From: CAADGY01 sp900696665
Lineage (GTDB): Bacteria; Acidobacteriota; Terriglobia; Bryobacterales; Bryobacteraceae
DNA: 64,000 nt
Reading direction: 5' to 3'
NCBI GenBank assembly: GCA_035063885.1
Contig: JAPSFM010000019.1
Span: 1 to 64,000 of the forward strand
The notes beneath the pieces are model-generated. The model had not been told where the DNA came from. It did no database searches and worked only from the letters and a program-made list of their open reading frames with translations. Every line of letters begins with the position of its first letter. Position 1 is the stretch's first letter. The translations under genes and the position numbers were made by a program. Shown in pieces: positions 61,469-64,000 of this stretch.

Positions 61469-62460
61469 CGCACACCTTCGCGGGCCATGAGCGCCGCAAG
61501 CTTCAGAACATCACGATGAATCGGATCACGCTCCAGCAGCGCCAGTTCTTTCGAAACGAGTTGCCACTCGCTAAAGGAAGGAAAGGTAGTGCTGGAGCTG
61601 ATCGAACCCGCCGTCACCTCGACACACTGCGTGCCCGTGCGCCGCAACTCAATGGAAAAATCAGCTCCGGACAATACTACACTCTGGGTCTTGCCCTGTG
61701 AAGTTCCTTTGACGTGCTGAAACTCAATCGCAACCTGACCGGAAAGCGAGCGCCGGATCCACGCCGCCAGATAGAAAGCCGCGGCTGGAGTCGCGTCCGT
61801 GCGATGGCGTATGGTCACGTGCGAGATCAGCCCGGCCCGATCGACATACTCGGGCATTTCGAACAGTTGAGCAATGGTCTCGCGCCACCTTGTAACGCGT
61901 GTCCAATTCAGATCTCCCACGTTCACCGACGCGCTCAACCTCTCCAGTTGCTCCAACGCATCGGCCGGCTCGCCCAGTTCATTCGAATCGACAAGGACCT
62001 TGGCAGCAAACGGCAGAATAGCCTCGCAAAGGGCGGCATTCATGAGTTCTCCCGACCGGAACCATACCACGACGGGCACATCGGGCGCGATTAATGCGGG
62101 CAGCACGGTAAAGGCATCCGGCAGCGAGCCGCGGCTGACGGAAATCTCTATCTGCTCGCAGCATACCTGCTGCCTCTTGCCGAAAGGCCGCCAGCACTGC
62201 GCTGACACACCGGCTTCAACCGATGACGTGCCGCGGGGGTCTACGCGCACGATAATGGCGCGGGCGGGGTGCTCGCGCATCAGTTCGGCCAGGGTTGCGA
62301 TTGCCGGTTCCTGTTCCGTCGCGGGATCGGTAAGGACAATCAGCGTCATGGAGCAGGCTCGGGCGACTTCCCCCGGCTCGTCACCCTGATTCCTGCCCAG
62401 ATCGTTCCACAAGCGCTCGAGTTCCTGGAGCACTTTTTCCGGGCGGATGGCGCCGTTCAT
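61465..62460 (-). CDS. opcA: OpcA-family glucose-6-phosphate dehydrogenase assembly protein
   Basis: A 331-residue protein (ATG 62460, whose A is the last base of the zwf TGA read on the minus strand, TGATG). OpcA proteins activate or assemble glucose-6-phosphate dehydrogenase in cyanobacteria and actinobacteria. The N-terminal ARACSMTLIVLTDP, EHPARAIIVRVDP, and DVPVVVWFRSG are typical of the family. Adjacency to zwf and pgl supports the call strongly, although the sequence motifs are less distinctive than those of an enzyme. Confidence 0.87.
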   Translation of the reverse strand: MNGAIRPEKVLQELERLWNDLGRNQGDEPGEVARACSMTLIVLTDPATEQEPAIATLAELMREHPARAIIVRVDPRGTSSVEAGVSAQCWRPFGKRQQVCCEQIEISVSRGSLPDAFTVLPALIAPDVPVVVWFRSGELMNAALCEAILPFAAKVLVDSNELGEPADALEQLERLSASVNVGDLNWTRVTRWRETIAQLFEMPEYVDRAGLISHVTIRHRTDATPAAAFYLAAWIRRSLSGQVAIEFQHVKGTSQGKTQSVVLSGADFSIELRRTGTQCVEVTAGSISSSTTFPSFSEWQLVSKELALLERDPIHRDVLKLAALMAREGVR

Positions 62461-63989
62461 CAGGGAATCCTCCATTTATGCCCGCGCCGCGCGAGCATCT
62501 CGTCCGCCTCGCGCGGTCCCCAACTCCCCGCCGGGTAGTTCGGAAATTGAAAGGTCGTGGACGCCCAGTGGTCCAGGATGGGCTGGACAATGGTCCAACT
62601 CGCCTCTACCATGTCCTGCCGCGGGTATAGCGTGGTATGTCCCGTCATCGCATCCAACAGCAGCGTCTCATAGGCGGAAGGAGAGCGCGCGCCAAAGCTC
62701 GTCGCGTAGTTGAAATCCATTGACACGCCGCGCATTCGCATTCCCCTGCCCGGCTTCTTCGACGAGAATTTCAGCGAAATGCCTTCTTCCGGTTGGATGC
62801 GCAAAACGAGCAGATTTGGACCGGCACGGTAGGCGGCCTCCCGTTCGTCGGGACCGAAAAGTTCGAGTGGCGCGGCGTTGAATTGAATGGCAACTTCGGT
62901 AACGCGCCTGGCCAGACGCTTTCCGGATCGCAGATAGAACGGAATACCGGCCCAGCGCCAGTTATCCACAAAGAACGTAGCGGCGGCGTAGGTTTCCGTT
63001 TGTGCATCGGCCGCGACACCGGGTTCCTGCCGGAATCCCGGTATGTCCACACCGCCCACACGCGCCGGACCGTATTGGCCCGGGATGGCATGTGCCGCAG
63101 CTTCTTCGGGAGTGTACACTCTCACGGAGCGAAGCAGTTTCGCGCGCTCGTCCCGGACGGTGTCGGCCTCGAAAGCGGCAGGAGGCTCCATGGCCACCAC
63201 GGCCATAATTTGCAGCAGGTGGTTCTGGATCATGTCCCTCAGCGCGCCTGCTTCCTGATAGAATGCGCCGCGGCCTTCCACTCCGATCGACTCCGCCGCG
63301 GTGATCTGGACGTGCGTCACATAGCGTCTGTTCCACAGCGGTTCGAAGATGCCGTTGCCAAACCGGAAACCGAGGATATTCTGCACGGTTTCTTTGCCGA
63401 GGTAGTGATCAATGCGGTAGATCTCCCGCTCCGGGAAGCATTCGTGGAAGACGCGGTCCAACTCACGGGCGCTGGTGAGATCGTGGCCGATGGGCTTTTC
63501 CACCACCAGCTTTTTCCAGCCGGCGTCCTTTGCGAGACCTGCAGCGCCAATACCCTTGACGGCAGACTCGTAATGGCTCGGCTGAGTGGAGAGATAGAAC
63601 AATACGTTGCCGCTGGTCTGCCGGGATTCGCGCATATCTTCTATGCACTTGCCCAGGCGCTGGTAGAGCTTGGGATCGTTTATGTCTCCGGCAACATACG
63701 CCAGCCCCGGAGCAAACCCGCGCCAGACGTCCTCATCAAACGCGCCGTCTTCAGAGAATTCCTGGACTGCTGCCTTCATCTTCAGTCGGAACTCATCGCC
63801 GGACATCTTCGTCCGTGAAGTGCCCACTACGGCGAAGGCCGGCGGGATGCGGCGATCGTACGCAAGGCGGTAAAGCGCGGGCGCCAGCTTGCGCCGGGTA
63901 AGATCGCCGTTTGCCCCAAAAATTACGACCGTGCAAGGAGGCGCTTTTTGCTCAAACCGGAGTGGATCATGGAACGGATTTGACGGCAT
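62460..63989 (-). CDS. zwf: glucose-6-phosphate 1-dehydrogenase
   Basis: A 509-residue enzyme oxidising glucose-6-phosphate with NAD(P)+. The nucleotide motif GANGDLTRRKLAPALY (usually GASGDL) is at residues 26-40; EKPIGHDL follows and the active-site RIDHYLGKE lies at 192-200 with the catalytic His195. The C-terminal domain ends with WGPREADEMLARRGHKW, typical for the family. GGAG at 5 nt before the ATG supports the start 11 nt from the window edge. It leads the zwf-opcA-pgl-capA-like operon. Confidence 0.96.
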   Translation of the reverse strand: MPSNPFHDPLRFEQKAPPCTVVIFGANGDLTRRKLAPALYRLAYDRRIPPAFAVVGTSRTKMSGDEFRLKMKAAVQEFSEDGAFDEDVWRGFAPGLAYVAGDINDPKLYQRLGKCIEDMRESRQTSGNVLFYLSTQPSHYESAVKGIGAAGLAKDAGWKKLVVEKPIGHDLTSARELDRVFHECFPEREIYRIDHYLGKETVQNILGFRFGNGIFEPLWNRRYVTHVQITAAESIGVEGRGAFYQEAGALRDMIQNHLLQIMAVVAMEPPAAFEADTVRDERAKLLRSVRVYTPEEAAAHAIPGQYGPARVGGVDIPGFRQEPGVAADAQTETYAAATFFVDNWRWAGIPFYLRSGKRLARRVTEVAIQFNAAPLELFGPDEREAAYRAGPNLLVLRIQPEEGISLKFSSKKPGRGMRMRGVSMDFNYATSFGARSPSAYETLLLDAMTGHTTLYPRQDMVEASWTIVQPILDHWASTTFQFPNYPAGSWGPREADEMLARRGHKWRIP

Positions 63990-64000
63990 GTCTTCTCCGT

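Overview
The window looks like chromosomal DNA of an Acidobacteriota bacterium of the Bryobacterales/Solibacter type. Several family-level signs support this: three Oar-like TonB-dependent receptors of about 1,070-1,105 residues with an N-terminal carboxypeptidase-regulatory-like domain, a protein with the Solibacter-type TIGR03437 C-terminal domain, a VWFA-related acidobacterial (TIGR03436-type) protein, many enzymes with twin-arginine-like signals, GH116 and DUF1080 proteins, and a membrane-anchored winged-helix regulator. The taxonomic call is inference; no rRNA or other marker gene is present. Coding density is high and many genes are joined by ATGA-type overlaps. I saw no tRNA, rRNA, insertion sequence, prophage or CRISPR array.

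Layout. 1-1603 (minus): the two subunits of an Nfn/GltA-type flavoprotein, the small one cut by the window edge. 1807-6900 (plus): a tight nucleoside salvage operon (pyrimidine-nucleoside phosphorylase, CNT transporter, purine-nucleoside phosphorylase, cytidine deaminase, exported amidohydrolase), followed by a tiny PEP-CTERM protein. 7193-11434 (minus): housekeeping run aroC-def-fmt-argJ plus a small exported protein. 11503-17435: a thioesterase, then a ToxR-like regulator divergent from an Oar-type receptor and a CPPED1-like phosphoesterase. 17456-23002 (minus): VWA protein, orphan efflux adaptor, beta-propeller protein, DUF3500 protein and an M23 peptidase.

23247-46614 is largely a carbohydrate region. 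It holds a sugar isomerase-like TIM barrel, two Gfo/Idh/MocA oxidoreductases, an aldose-epimerase-like protein, a GH116 glucosidase, an oligogalacturonate-lyase-like propeller, a DUF6807 protein, a second Oar receptor and a double-domain DUF1080 protein. Between them sit a YhhQ transporter, a RACE-type ferredoxin/ASKHA protein, a methanethiol S-methyltransferase with a divergent AraC regulator, and a BaiN-like flavoprotein.

46670-54412 (plus) is the most unusual unit: a caspase-fold/TPR protein whose catalytic His is replaced by Arg, an Oar-type receptor, a small exported protein, an ECF sigma factor and a FecR-like protein, each overlapping or close to the next. It reads like a surface-signalling operon. 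54476-59791 holds a small membrane protein, a broken SDR gene, a 903-residue exported protein with a large internal duplication, and the TIGR03437 protein divergent from it. 59772-63989 (minus) is the oxidative pentose phosphate operon zwf-opcA-pgl ending in a CapA-like protein.
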